NCBI GenBank assembly: GCA_023460085.1
Contig: JAEWRI010000022.1
Location: 1 to 64,000 of the forward strand
Reading direction: 5' to 3'
Length of the DNA stretch: 64,000 bases
From: Bacillota bacterium
Lineage (GTDB): Bacteria > Bacillota > Clostridia > Christensenellales > SZUA-584
Shown: positions 24,377-33,330 of the stretch, piece after piece
Numbering within the stretch: position 1 is the first letter of the stretch
How the letters are laid out: each line of letters begins with the position of its first letter
The notes under the pieces: model-generated
Databases searched by the model: none
Told to the model about the DNA's origin: nothing
Seen by the model: only the letters and a program-made list of their open reading frames with translations
Position numbers and translations under genes: made by a program

Positions 24377-25810
24377 ATGCGTAATTTGACGATGATGACG
24401 GATCTCTACCAGCTCACGATGATGTATGGATATTATCGAAGCGGCATGTCCGACAAAGAAGCGGTATTCGATATGTTCTTCAGAAGACCGGCGGGGGAAA
24501 GCGCCTACGCGATCGCCGCAGGCCTGGAGCAGGTTATCGATTTTATCAACGATCTGCATTTTGAAGATGCCGATATCGCTTACCTGAGCACGCTCGGGCT
24601 TTTCAATGATGAATTTCTCTCGTATCTGAAGCAGTTTGAATTTACCGGGGAAATATATGCGGTGCGCGAAGGAACGGTCGTATTTCCTTACGAGCCTTTG
24701 GTGCGCGTAAAAGCGCCCATCATGCAGGCACAGCTTATCGAGACGGCGCTGCTCAACATCGTGAATCATCAGACGCTGATTGCCACGAAGGCGTCACGCG
24801 TGGTTTATGCAGCGCAGGGCGACAACGTACTGGAGTTTGGATTGAGGCGCGCGCAGGGACCGGACGCGGGGATATACGGTGCGCGGGCAGCAATAATCGG
24901 AGGCTGTACATCCACCTCAAACGTGCTGACCGGAGAGATGTACGGCATTCCCGTCAAAGGAACGCACGCCCACAGCTGGGTGATGAGTTTCGACAGCGAA
25001 CTGGAATCGTTCCGTGCCTATGCGCGTATCTTTCCGGATAGCTGTCTGCTGCTCGTAGACACCTATGACACGCTGAGGAGCGGAGTGCCCAACGCCATCC
25101 GGGTTTTTCAGGAACTCCGCGCCGACGGGTACAAGCCGGTGGGCATCCGTCTGGATTCAGGCGATCTTGCGTACCTCAGCAAGCAGGCGCGTGCCATGCT
25201 CGACAAGGCCGGATTTACGGAAGCCAAAATTTTCGCGTCCAGCGACATCGACGAGTGGCTCATTCGTGATATGAAGCTGCAGGGAGCAAAGATAGACGTA
25301 TGGGGCGTGGGCACAAAACTCATTACGAGCGACGGCTGCCCCGCGCTGGGCGGCGTCTATAAACTGGCGGCGGAAGTGAGCGAAGGCCGCGTCATTCCCA
25401 AGATAAAGGTCAGCGACAATGTAGGCAAAATCACCAATCCCGGCTATAAGAAGCTCGTACGAATTTACGGAAAATCCAGCAATAAAGCCGTTGCGGATCT
25501 AATCATGCTGGATGATGAGCAGATTGATACTAACAGTCCGCTGGAAATATTCCATCCGACGGAAACATGGAAACGCATGACCATTACGGATTACTATACA
25601 CGCGATTTGCTGATCCCTGTGTTTGTAAACGGCAAGCAGGTATATCAAAGTCCTTCTCTGATGGAAATACAGGCGCATGCCAAAGCCGAACTCGATACAT
25701 TCTGGGACGAAATCAAACGTCTTGTGAATCCGCAGGAATACAAGGTAGATCTGTCCCGCCAGCTGTTCGACTTAAAGCAGCAGCTGCTGCATCGGTGGTC
25801 GTTTCAATAA
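24377..25810 (+). CDS. pncB: Nicotinate phosphoribosyltransferase
   Basis: Converts nicotinate and PRPP to nicotinate mononucleotide in NAD salvage. The 477-residue protein has the long-form family signatures: MMTDLYQLTMMYGY at the N terminus, EFGLRRAQGPDAG in the middle, GGCTSTSNV, GTHAHSWVMSF with the phosphorylated-histidine region, and IRLDSGDLAYLSK. An AGGAGT site precedes ATG 24377. It follows the lgt terminator and stands apart from the next gene by 95 bases, so it is probably monocistronic. Nothing is missing compared with the family. Confidence 0.95.
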   Translation: MRNLTMMTDLYQLTMMYGYYRSGMSDKEAVFDMFFRRPAGESAYAIAAGLEQVIDFINDLHFEDADIAYLSTLGLFNDEFLSYLKQFEFTGEIYAVREGTVVFPYEPLVRVKAPIMQAQLIETALLNIVNHQTLIATKASRVVYAAQGDNVLEFGLRRAQGPDAGIYGARAAIIGGCTSTSNVLTGEMYGIPVKGTHAHSWVMSFDSELESFRAYARIFPDSCLLLVDTYDTLRSGVPNAIRVFQELRADGYKPVGIRLDSGDLAYLSKQARAMLDKAGFTEAKIFASSDIDEWLIRDMKLQGAKIDVWGVGTKLITSDGCPALGGVYKLAAEVSEGRVIPKIKVSDNVGKITNPGYKKLVRIYGKSSNKAVADLIMLDDEQIDTNSPLEIFHPTETWKRMTITDYYTRDLLIPVFVNGKQVYQSPSLMEIQAHAKAELDTFWDEIKRLVNPQEYKVDLSRQLFDLKQQLLHRWSFQ

Positions 25811-25905
25811 ACGCATTTCCGTGAAAAATAGACCCTCCTGTCCGCGCCAAACGACAAATTATATCGGCGCGCGGTGTTATCCTTTCCCAAAGGAGGGTGG
25901 TCTTA

Positions 25906-26364
25906 ATGCACAATTTGAGAAAGAACGTACTGGGTCATTATAAGGCCGAAGACGTCGACAAATTGCTGTCCAAAGTGAGGATCGATTATGAAAAATGTCT
26001 GAAGGAGCAGAAGGAAAGGATCGTCAAGCTCAGGGAAGAAAATAAGGAGATGTCCTCCATCATCGAGCAATACAAATGCAGCGAAAAGCTGATTGTGGGG
26101 GCGATCACCCGGGCGGAAGAGACCGCGCAGAATATGCTGAGTGCTGCGGAGAAAAAAGCGCAGGAGCGGTTGGAGCGCGCTGCTGAAGAGGAAAAACAGC
26201 TGCGGCTGGCCATCGAGGCGGGTTGCCAGCGCCTCTACAAGCTCAAACGTGCCAGCGAAGCCATATACCGCGCCATTGCGAAAGCGACAGGCGATCATGA
26301 CGAATCCATCTCCGCACCGGGTGTAGTCCGGCCAGTAGTCAACCTCTACGACAGCAATCACTGA
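25906..26364 (+). CDS. DivIVA-like coiled-coil protein
   Basis: A 152-residue soluble protein dominated by a coiled coil. The first 30 residues (NLRKNVLGHYKAEDVDKLLSKV) resemble the N-terminal membrane-binding segment of DivIVA/GpsB proteins, followed by heptads from about 30 to 115 rich in Glu, Lys and Ala. The C terminus is unstructured. DivIVA-type proteins mark curved membrane and organise division; this one is shorter and divergent, so the assignment is tentative. AGGAGG at 25891-25896 supports ATG 25906 over GTG 25897. A terminator follows. Confidence 0.65.
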   Translation: MHNLRKNVLGHYKAEDVDKLLSKVRIDYEKCLKEQKERIVKLREENKEMSSIIEQYKCSEKLIVGAITRAEETAQNMLSAAEKKAQERLERAAEEEKQLRLAIEAGCQRLYKLKRASEAIYRAIAKATGDHDESISAPGVVRPVVNLYDSNH

Positions 26365-26385
26365 TGTTTTGAAACGTCACCGGTC

Positions 26386-26431
26386 GCGGCTCCCTTCCAG
26401 TAGGGTATCGGCGGAAGGGAGCCGCTTTTTT
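26386..26431 (+). terminator. Terminator between the coiled-coil gene and dinB
   Basis: A thirteen-pair perfect stem (gcggctcccttcc / ggaagggagccgc) is followed by six T at 26426-26431. It is the strongest terminator in the window and separates two convergent genes; the T run is on the plus side. Confidence 0.9.
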
Positions 26432-26446
26432 ATGCAACCTGACATA

Positions 26447-27688
26447 TCACGGATGAAAATAGGAGATGGGGTGCACCTCGTGCAACTCCTTGGCGTGCCT
26501 CTCCACCACCTGCGGACGCATCAACGACGCGCGCACCAGCGCGTCCGGACCGAAGCGGCGTGCAATCTCATCCCTGGCAAACTCCAGGCCCTGCATGCGC
26601 TGACGCCGCATCTCCAGAAAGTTCAACTGCACATATTTTTCGATAGGAGACAATGTCGTAATGCGCACGCCGATGGCTCGGATGGGCCGTTTTCGCGCAT
26701 CCCAGTTTGCCCGGTACAGTGCTAAGGCGCATTGTGCAATCTCATCTGCAATATACGTAGGGCGAGGCAGGATAGTCTGTCGCGTGATAGACTCCAGTTT
26801 TCCGTCCCGAAGCCAGATGCATACCGTCTTGCCCTGTACCCCTTTTTTGCGCGCACGGGAGGCTACCATATCCGAAAGTATCAGAAACGCTTCGCGCACT
26901 TCCGATTCTGTCGTCAGATCGCGTACCGTTGTCATGCTGTTGCCGATACCCTTGGCAATGCTTTCGTGATCTACCGATTTGACGGGGGAATCATCCATGC
27001 CTGTAGCAAACGCATGCAGCAGCAGCCCGTTCTGACCGAGCAGCGCCCGCAGCAGCGCCGGAGGCGCACACGCCACATCGCCTATCGTACGGATACCTGT
27101 TTTCTCGAGCTGTGCCCGTGTAGCGTGACCGATGCAGAGCAGGTCGCTGGCGGGCAGCGGCCATACGATGCGGCGATAATTATCGCGGTCAATGACGGTT
27201 ACGGCATCCGGCTTTTTGTAGTCGCTTCCCATTTTCGCGAATATCTTGTTCCACGAAGCGCCCACGGACACCGTGAGCCCCGTCTCCTTTTTGACGGTTT
27301 CCCGGATCTCATTGGCGGTGCACTCCGCAAAACCGCTGCGCAGATAGAAAGGCGTAATATCCAGCCAGCACTCGTCAATGCCGAAAGGCTCTATCAGCCC
27401 GGTGTAGCGCCCGTAAATTGCCTGAACGGTGCGCGACAGTTCCATATAACGCGGATAATCCGGCGGTATCGTTATCATGCCGGGACACAGCTGCGCAGCC
27501 TGACGAATTGGCTGGCCAGTTTTGACACCTGCCCGCTTGGCCAGCTGGTTTTTTGCCAGCACAATGCCGTGCCGCTGCGCCGCGTCGCCGCAGACGGATA
27601 CGGGAACATCGTTGAGTTCGAGGTGCCCGAGGCATGATGCCGATACAAAGAAATTATTGATGTCGCAATGCAATATCACTCTGTCCAT
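26447..27688 (-). CDS. dinB: Y-family DNA polymerase (DinB / Pol IV)
   Basis: An error-prone polymerase for bypass of damaged templates. The 413-residue protein has the Y-family catalytic residues in HCDINNFF (first Asp) and FGIDECWLDIT (Asp-Glu pair), the GASWNKIFAKMGSDYKKP motif, a helix-hairpin-helix thumb segment near CIGHATRAQLEKTGI, and a little-finger domain. The C terminus shows no clear beta-clamp peptide that I can name. Its promoter carries two LexA boxes, so it is expected to be SOS-induced. It is one of only two minus-strand genes here and is divergent from galU. Confidence 0.93.
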   Translation of the reverse strand: MDRVILHCDINNFFVSASCLGHLELNDVPVSVCGDAAQRHGIVLAKNQLAKRAGVKTGQPIRQAAQLCPGMITIPPDYPRYMELSRTVQAIYGRYTGLIEPFGIDECWLDITPFYLRSGFAECTANEIRETVKKETGLTVSVGASWNKIFAKMGSDYKKPDAVTVIDRDNYRRIVWPLPASDLLCIGHATRAQLEKTGIRTIGDVACAPPALLRALLGQNGLLLHAFATGMDDSPVKSVDHESIAKGIGNSMTTVRDLTTESEVREAFLILSDMVASRARKKGVQGKTVCIWLRDGKLESITRQTILPRPTYIADEIAQCALALYRANWDARKRPIRAIGVRITTLSPIEKYVQLNFLEMRRQRMQGLEFARDEIARRFGPDALVRASLMRPQVVERHAKELHEVHPISYFHP

Positions 27689-27698
27689 AAGACGTCTC

Positions 27699-27712
27699 CG
27701 AACTAACGTTCT
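27699..27712 (-). promoter_or_regulatory. LexA (SOS) box 1 of dinB
   Basis: CGAAC-TAAC-GTTCT matches nine of ten fixed positions of the Bacillota LexA operator CGAACNNNNGTTCG. It lies between the dinB -10 and start codon, over the expected transcript start. Confidence 0.85.
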
Positions 27713-27719
27713 AAAATCC

Positions 27720-27749
27720 AGTATATGATTCGAACTGATGTTCCGTCAA
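27720..27749 (-). promoter_or_regulatory. Promoter of dinB
   Basis: Read on the minus strand, TTGACG (27749-27744) and TATACT (27725-27720) are separated by 18 bases. LexA box 2 fills the spacer and box 1 lies just downstream, so bound repressor would block it fully. Confidence 0.75.
27731..27744 (-). promoter_or_regulatory. LexA (SOS) box 2 of dinB
   Basis: CGAAC-TGAT-GTTCC matches nine of ten fixed positions of the Bacillota LexA operator. It is centred 32 bases from box 1, about three helical turns, so both could be occupied on one face of the DNA. Confidence 0.85.
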
Positions 27750-27819
27750 TGTCAAAAACCGGACATAATTCAGGAGGGAATGTTCATAAAAATGTAAACA
27801 AAAACCGGCTTCGGTATAG

Positions 27820-27825
27820 TATAAT
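27820..27825 (+). promoter_or_regulatory. -10 element of galU
   Basis: TATAAT lies 30 bases before the galU start codon. No good -35 is visible at the right distance. Confidence 0.5.
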
Positions 27826-27854
27826 GATCGGACAGATAAAAAAGGGGTATTCGA

Positions 27855-28730
27855 ATGGGGAAAATCAGGAAAGCGGTGATACCGGCGGCGGGCATGGGCA
27901 CGCGTTTTCTGCCGGCGACCAAGGCGCAGCCCAAGGAGATGCTGCCCATCGTCGATAAGCCCACCATACAGTACATTGTGGAGGAAGCCATCAGCGCGGG
28001 TATCGAGAGCATACTCATCATCACGGGCCGCGGCAAACGCAACATCGAGGATCATTTCGACAAATCCTATGAACTGGAATCGGAACTGCAGCGCCAGGGT
28101 AAATCATCGCTGCTGAGCATGGTGGAGGACATATCCCATCTGGTAGATGTATTCTACGTCCGTCAGAAGGAAGCCAAGGGCCTCGGACACGCGATAGGCT
28201 GCGCACGGGCGTTCATCGGCAACGAGCCGTTTGCCGTATTGCTGGGCGATGATATCGTCGTATCGGATAAACCCGCGATTGGCCAGCTCATTGAGGTATA
28301 CGAAAAACAGGAGGAAACCGTGCTGGGCGTACAGCGCGTGGCGCACTCCGAAGTGAACAAATATGGTATCGTCGCGCCCGCGGACGCTGGAGACGGCACG
28401 CGGCTGCATAAGGTAAAGGACCTGGTGGAGAAACCCAGCGTGAACGAGGCTCCCTCCGATATTGCAATCCTCGGACGCTATATTATCACCCCCGAGGTTT
28501 TCGACATCATCGAACATCAGACGCCGGGAAAGAACGGCGAGATCCAGCTGACCGACGCGCTGCGCACGCTTTGCGAAACGCAGGGGATGTACGCTTACGA
28601 ATTCGAGGGCAAGCGGTATGATGTAGGTGACAAGCTGGGTTTTTTGAAGGCCACCGTGGAGTTCGCGCTCCGCAGAGACGATTTAAAGGACAGTTTCCGC
28701 AGTTATCTGCACAATATTTTGAAAGAGTAA
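27855..28730 (+). CDS. galU: UTP-glucose-1-phosphate uridylyltransferase
   Basis: Makes UDP-glucose for cell-wall glycans and glycolipids. The 291-residue protein has the nucleotidyltransferase signature AAGMGTRFLPATKAQPKEML at residues about 11-30, followed by VDKPTIQYIVEEA, GLGHAIGCAR and LLGDDIV, and KYGIVAP. All are standard for bacterial GalU. It begins a run of closely spaced genes: ahcY starts four bases after its stop. It may supply sugar for the GT2-GtrA enzyme or teichoic acid lipid anchors. Confidence 0.95.
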   Translation: MGKIRKAVIPAAGMGTRFLPATKAQPKEMLPIVDKPTIQYIVEEAISAGIESILIITGRGKRNIEDHFDKSYELESELQRQGKSSLLSMVEDISHLVDVFYVRQKEAKGLGHAIGCARAFIGNEPFAVLLGDDIVVSDKPAIGQLIEVYEKQEETVLGVQRVAHSEVNKYGIVAPADAGDGTRLHKVKDLVEKPSVNEAPSDIAILGRYIITPEVFDIIEHQTPGKNGEIQLTDALRTLCETQGMYAYEFEGKRYDVGDKLGFLKATVEFALRRDDLKDSFRSYLHNILKE

Positions 28731-28734
28731 AATT

Positions 28735-29985
28735 ATGAGTGTAATCCGCGATATCTCTCTGGCGCCGTTGGGAGAAAAGAAAATAGCCTGGGTACAGCGC
28801 AACATGCCGGTACTTTCTGATCTGGAAAAGGTCTTTGCGCGTGAAAAGCCTTTCACCGGCAAACGCATTTCACTGTCGATTCACCTTGAGGCAAAGACGG
28901 CTTATCTGTGCCGCGTACTGCAGGCAGGCGGCGCGCAGATGGCCGTAACGGGCTCGAATCCATTATCCACACAGGATGACGTCGCGGCGGCGCTGTCGGT
29001 CGGCATGGAGGTTTACGCATGGCATGGCGCTACGGCCGGGGAGTACGACGCTCACATTACCATGGCGCTGGCGCATGAGCCTCACATTGTGCTGGACGAC
29101 GGCGCAGATCTCTCCGCCGCACTTCATACGCGAAACCGGAATCTGGCTGCGCATGTCATAGGCGCGTGCGAGGAGACCACCACCGGGCTCTTGCGGTTCT
29201 GCGCGTGGCAGCGCGAGGGCAGCCTGCGTTATCCCATAATCGCTGTCAACGATGCGGACTGCAAACACCTTTTCGACAACCGATACGGCACCGGACAGTC
29301 GGTGTGGGACGGCATTATGCGCACGACGAATCTTATCGTCGCGGGCAAAACCGTCGTTATCGCGGGCTACGGCTGGTGCGGCAAGGGCGTGGCGCTGAGG
29401 GCCAAAGGCCTGGGCGCACGCGTTATCATCACCGAAGTGGATCCCATCCGCGCGATGGAAGCCGCGATGGACGGCCATACCGTACTGGCGATGGACGAAG
29501 CGGCGCCTCTCGGAGATATGTTCGTCACGGTTACGGGCTGCGAAGATGTGATCACGAAGCGCCACTTTGAAAGCATGAGGGATGGCGCACTGCTCGCCAA
29601 CGCCGGCCACTTCAATGTGGAAATCAATGCAACCGAACTGGAGGCTATGGCCTCGGGCATTTATCCGGCCCGCAATAATATCATGGCGTACGAAATCGGC
29701 GGTAAAACGCTGTATCTGCTGGCCGAGGGCCGCCTTGTAAACCTCGCCGCCGGAGACGGGCACCCCGCGGAGATTATGGATTTAAGCTTCGCGCTGCAGG
29801 CGCTGTCTGTAAAACATCTCATAGAAAGCGAAGGCAAGCTGGATAACCGCGTTTATCCGGTTCCTGCCGCCATTGACGAATACGTGGCCCGGCTGAAATT
29901 GAGCGCGACGGGCATTCGAATCGACACGCTGACGGAAGCGCAGCGGAAATACCTGTACGGAGAAAGCGATGAAAATACGGATTGA
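28735..29985 (+). CDS. ahcY: Adenosylhomocysteinase (S-adenosylhomocysteine hydrolase)
   Basis: Splits S-adenosylhomocysteine to adenosine and homocysteine, regenerating the methyl cycle. The 416-residue protein has SIHLEAKTAYL near residue 48, EETTTGLLR near 146, an NAD-binding VVIAGYGWCGKG near residue 205, and a C-terminal NAGHFNVEI. It lacks the extra insertion of the eukaryotic type, matching short bacterial and archaeal forms. It overlaps the next gene by 17 bases; both consume S-adenosylhomocysteine, which fits a genome rich in SAM-dependent enzymes. Confidence 0.95.
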   Translation: MSVIRDISLAPLGEKKIAWVQRNMPVLSDLEKVFAREKPFTGKRISLSIHLEAKTAYLCRVLQAGGAQMAVTGSNPLSTQDDVAAALSVGMEVYAWHGATAGEYDAHITMALAHEPHIVLDDGADLSAALHTRNRNLAAHVIGACEETTTGLLRFCAWQREGSLRYPIIAVNDADCKHLFDNRYGTGQSVWDGIMRTTNLIVAGKTVVIAGYGWCGKGVALRAKGLGARVIITEVDPIRAMEAAMDGHTVLAMDEAAPLGDMFVTVTGCEDVITKRHFESMRDGALLANAGHFNVEINATELEAMASGIYPARNNIMAYEIGGKTLYLLAEGRLVNLAAGDGHPAEIMDLSFALQALSVKHLIESEGKLDNRVYPVPAAIDEYVARLKLSATGIRIDTLTEAQRKYLYGESDENTD

Positions 29986-31267
29986 TAACGGTTTCGTTAT
30001 CTCCGCCGATGCCAATGACGCCTGCTTCGCAGACGGCTGCGTGCATATCAGCGGCGACACCATACTCTACGCGGGACCGCAGGCACTTGCGCCTTCTTTC
30101 GAAGCAGAGCGCGTGATTGACGCGCAGGGCGGCATCATCGCGCCCGGCTTCGTCAATGCCCATACCCATGTACCCATGACGCTGCTGCGCGGCTACGCGG
30201 ACGACATGCCGCTGATGCGCTGGCTGCAGGAAAAGATTTGGCCCGCCGAGGAGCACCTTGACGAAGAAGCGATTTACTGGGGCACGATGCTTGCCATCGC
30301 GGAAATGGTCGCGGGCGGCACCACCTGTTTTTCCGATATGTACAACTTTATGGAGGTGATTGCGCGCGCCGCGAACGAAAGCGGAATTCGCGCCGTCATC
30401 GGCGCTGCGGTCATTGATATTGACAACGGCGGGGACAAGCGATTAAAAGCGGCGGAAGCGCTGTGTGAAGCGGTTCATGATTATCCGCTCGTACAGGCGG
30501 CCATCGCCCCGCACGCGGAATATACCGTCAGTCCCGCGCTTTTCCAAAAGGTACGAGATTTCGCGCAGCGGCACAACGTTCGCATCCATACGCATATATC
30601 CGAAACGAAGGGCGAGCACGAGGAGTGCATCAAACGCCACGGAAAGACACCCATCGCGCTGTTGGATTCGCTTGGCGTACTGGACTCGCCGGTAATGGCG
30701 GCGCATTGCGTATGGGTATCCGATGACGATATCGAGATTATGGCTCGCCGGGGCGTCAGTGCCGTTTCTTGCCCGGGCAGCAACCTGAAGCTCGGCAGCG
30801 GCATCGCACGCACCGCTTTGATGATGCAGACGGGCATCAATGTCAGCTGCGCCACAGACGGCGCGGCAAGCAACAACAATCTCTCCATGATGGAGGAGAT
30901 GACGCTGCTGGCGCTGCTTCAGAAAGGCACTGAGCGCAATCCGGAGCTGATTCCCGCAAAAGCCGCACTGAGAACGGCTACCATCAACGGCGCACGCGCG
31001 CTGGGCTTAGGTACCGTTACGGGCAGCCTTGAGGCGGGCAAACAGGCCGATCTCATCATTCTCGACACAAACGGTTCACGGTATTGCCCGCGCACCGATC
31101 TGCTGAATCACATGGTATACAGCGGCAGCGATGCGGATGTTGTGTTCACCATGGTGGCCGGCAAGGTGCTTTACGAAAAGGGACATCTGACCTTTGCGGA
31201 TATCGAAGAAATCAAGGCCAACGCGCAGCGTTGCGCGGAGCGTATTACCAGCGCAGGGGGAGGCTGA
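29969..31267 (+). CDS. mtaD: 5'-methylthioadenosine / S-adenosylhomocysteine deaminase
   Basis: An amidohydrolase that deaminates MTA or S-adenosylhomocysteine to inosine derivatives. The 432-residue protein has the metal-binding HTHVPMTLLRG (His at about 65 and 67), APHAEYT, HTHISET, AAHCVW and the catalytic aspartate in CATDGAASNNNLS. The ATG overlaps the ahcY end by 17 bases behind GGAGAAAG. Family members also act on other purine or guanine-like substrates, but the ahcY neighbour supports the SAH/MTA role. Confidence 0.92.
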   Translation: MKIRIDNGFVISADANDACFADGCVHISGDTILYAGPQALAPSFEAERVIDAQGGIIAPGFVNAHTHVPMTLLRGYADDMPLMRWLQEKIWPAEEHLDEEAIYWGTMLAIAEMVAGGTTCFSDMYNFMEVIARAANESGIRAVIGAAVIDIDNGGDKRLKAAEALCEAVHDYPLVQAAIAPHAEYTVSPALFQKVRDFAQRHNVRIHTHISETKGEHEECIKRHGKTPIALLDSLGVLDSPVMAAHCVWVSDDDIEIMARRGVSAVSCPGSNLKLGSGIARTALMMQTGINVSCATDGAASNNNLSMMEEMTLLALLQKGTERNPELIPAKAALRTATINGARALGLGTVTGSLEAGKQADLIILDTNGSRYCPRTDLLNHMVYSGSDADVVFTMVAGKVLYEKGHLTFADIEEIKANAQRCAERITSAGGG

Positions 31268-31269
31268 TA

Positions 31270-33030
31270 ATGAAAATATTTGCCCGCGCCCTGGCCATAT
31301 TGTTGACAGCCGCCCTGCTCGCCGGCTGTGCATCCAGCAAGGAGCCGGAGGACGGAGTACAGTCCGCTTCCGGCGGCGTTGCGTCTGCGGCAGAACACAT
31401 CAATATCAAGGACATCACCATCACCACGGACGGAAGCGATACGGTCGTAACGTTCTCTCTTTTAAGCGGGAGCCGCGGCAGCGATTACCCGGAATCGCGC
31501 ATTGTGAGTCTGCCCGAATACTCGGTAACGCTTCTCCCCGCGCCCCAGCGCGTAATGGTGACTTTCCAGAATGTCAGCTTTTGTGATTACGCGGACAAAG
31601 GCTCTTGGGCGACGTCCGACTTCCTGCTCGGACTTTTTCAGGAAGCGCCTGCGGATACCAATTCGGTGAGCATCTATCTGCAGCTTTCCCGTACCGCGCA
31701 GTTTACCGTGCAGGAGGATGAGGGCGATCTCATATTGCGCCTCACACCGCAGACCGCCGAAACCGCCAGCCGTTTCTATTGTGTATCCAACTCCTTCTTT
31801 GAGCACCAGGAAGGCACATGGCCCAAGAATATCGATATGACGCCCGTGCTGTGTACCGACATGCAGAATAAAATGCTGATATCGCGCCCGTTCGATACGC
31901 GAGTGGACGCTGAAGAATATATGGGTTCAGTAAGCATACCGCTGCAAAGCGCGCTGCCCGGCAATTCGCTGAGCATTATTGAACTGGCGCCCGGAGTTTT
32001 GCCCGATTACACCGATATCGATTATTCCATCGCTGACAGCAAAAGCGTTGTCATGGAAAACGGGCAAGGCCGCACGCTGCCGCTGCTGCTTCAGAATGGA
32101 AGGTATCTCGCGACGTCTCCCGACGGGAGCATTGCGTTTTCACGCAAATACAGGCCTGACGATGCCGCTCTGGAACAGGATGCGTATCTTGGCGCGGAGC
32201 AGCTATGGATGCTTTATGATGGCGGCCGTGTGCAAAATATGAACCTTCCGGACTTCTACAGCATTGGCGCGGCACAGTTTTCGGCGGATGGACGGTATCT
32301 GTGTTTGCAGGATATATCCATCGAAAACAGCATATTGTACGTTTACGATTTTGACACAGGCAACTTCTGGAACCTCGGTGAAGAGGGCTTTGGCAACCAG
32401 ACCTCTGCCTTTGCCTGGTCCGACGCGGAGAATATTCTGTATGCGATGACAGGCAACGAGGATTCGATACAGATGCAGTCATGCTCCTTTTTAGCGGGTG
32501 ACAGTCTCCAAATCGGGGCGGTGGAGGAAGAACCCGGCGCAGTGGGTCATGTGGGAGCATCCCAGGGCAGGATTTATTTTGCGGACAGCTATGCGGGGAC
32601 CATTTACGAGGTGGGAGAAACCCGCACCGAATTGACATCCGGGATGGATTTCAGGCTTTCCCCTGACGGCAGTTTGATGGTGGTATTGGAAACAAGCCTC
32701 ATGCAGGACGAACAGGTATTGACGAACCTGAAACGCTATGATATCGTGACGGGCAAGTCCTCCGTAATCGCTTCTGATCTGGAAATCGCTTCTTTTGATT
32801 TTTCACCCGGAGGGGAGACGGTATACTATACCGTTGAGGATGATGGAACGGCAGGATACCCCTTCTCGCTGTATGCGTATGACGTCGCCAGCGGCGAGAA
32901 TTCGCTGATCGCGCAATGCAGCAGTGGTGACATCGCGGTAAGCCCGTCGGGAGTGCTTTACCTGATACAGTTTTTCGACGGCGTGCAGAACAGCTTCTAC
33001 GCGACGTATCAATATGATTTGGGACAATAA
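31270..33030 (+). CDS. Lipoprotein with beta-propeller-like repeats
   Basis: Not recognised beyond its architecture. The 586-residue protein starts with a lipoprotein signal peptide: basic MKIFAR, a hydrophobic core, and lipobox LLAGC, so Cys20 would be lipidated by Lgt and the protein anchored outside the membrane. Residues about 40-165 look like an AMIN-like beta domain, and about 260-580 contain repeated blades (SPDGSIAFSRK, SADGRYLCLQD, SPDGSLMVVLE, SPGGETVYYTV), as in TolB/WD40-type propellers. GAGGCTGATA gives a weak ribosome site; it starts two bases after the deaminase stop. It probably senses or binds a cell-wall or protein partner. Confidence 0.8.
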   Translation: MKIFARALAILLTAALLAGCASSKEPEDGVQSASGGVASAAEHINIKDITITTDGSDTVVTFSLLSGSRGSDYPESRIVSLPEYSVTLLPAPQRVMVTFQNVSFCDYADKGSWATSDFLLGLFQEAPADTNSVSIYLQLSRTAQFTVQEDEGDLILRLTPQTAETASRFYCVSNSFFEHQEGTWPKNIDMTPVLCTDMQNKMLISRPFDTRVDAEEYMGSVSIPLQSALPGNSLSIIELAPGVLPDYTDIDYSIADSKSVVMENGQGRTLPLLLQNGRYLATSPDGSIAFSRKYRPDDAALEQDAYLGAEQLWMLYDGGRVQNMNLPDFYSIGAAQFSADGRYLCLQDISIENSILYVYDFDTGNFWNLGEEGFGNQTSAFAWSDAENILYAMTGNEDSIQMQSCSFLAGDSLQIGAVEEEPGAVGHVGASQGRIYFADSYAGTIYEVGETRTELTSGMDFRLSPDGSLMVVLETSLMQDEQVLTNLKRYDIVTGKSSVIASDLEIASFDFSPGGETVYYTVEDDGTAGYPFSLYAYDVASGENSLIAQCSSGDIAVSPSGVLYLIQFFDGVQNSFYATYQYDLGQ

Positions 33031-33042
33031 ACGGAGGATGCC

Positions 33043-33330
33043 ATGAGAGTTCCTGTTTCAGAGGTGGACAAGGTTGCGGTATTGTCGCGCCTAAGCTTCA
33101 GCGAAGCCGAGAAGGCGCAGCTTCAGCAGCATCTTGAAGGTATACTGCAAAGCGCCGAAAAATTGGCGGAACTGGACACCGGCAGCGTACAACCCACCGC
33201 CCATATACAGGGCAAGGAGAATGTAACGCGCGCGGACCACGTGAGACCCAGCATGGATAACGGGCTGCTGACATCGAACGCTCCCGAGAAGGAAAACGGC
33301 TGCTTTATCGTACCCAAGGTGGTGGAGTAA
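33043..33330 (+). CDS. gatC: Asp-tRNA(Asn)/Glu-tRNA(Gln) amidotransferase subunit C
   Basis: The 95-residue small subunit that stabilises GatA-GatB. The family pattern VDKVAVLSRLSFSEAEKAQL near the N terminus and RADHVRPS with LLTSNAPEKENGCFIVPKV near the C terminus are typical. Its stop overlaps the gatA start (TAATG). The trimer makes Gln-tRNA(Gln) and possibly Asn-tRNA(Asn) by transamidation. Confidence 0.94.
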   Translation: MRVPVSEVDKVAVLSRLSFSEAEKAQLQQHLEGILQSAEKLAELDTGSVQPTAHIQGKENVTRADHVRPSMDNGLLTSNAPEKENGCFIVPKVVE

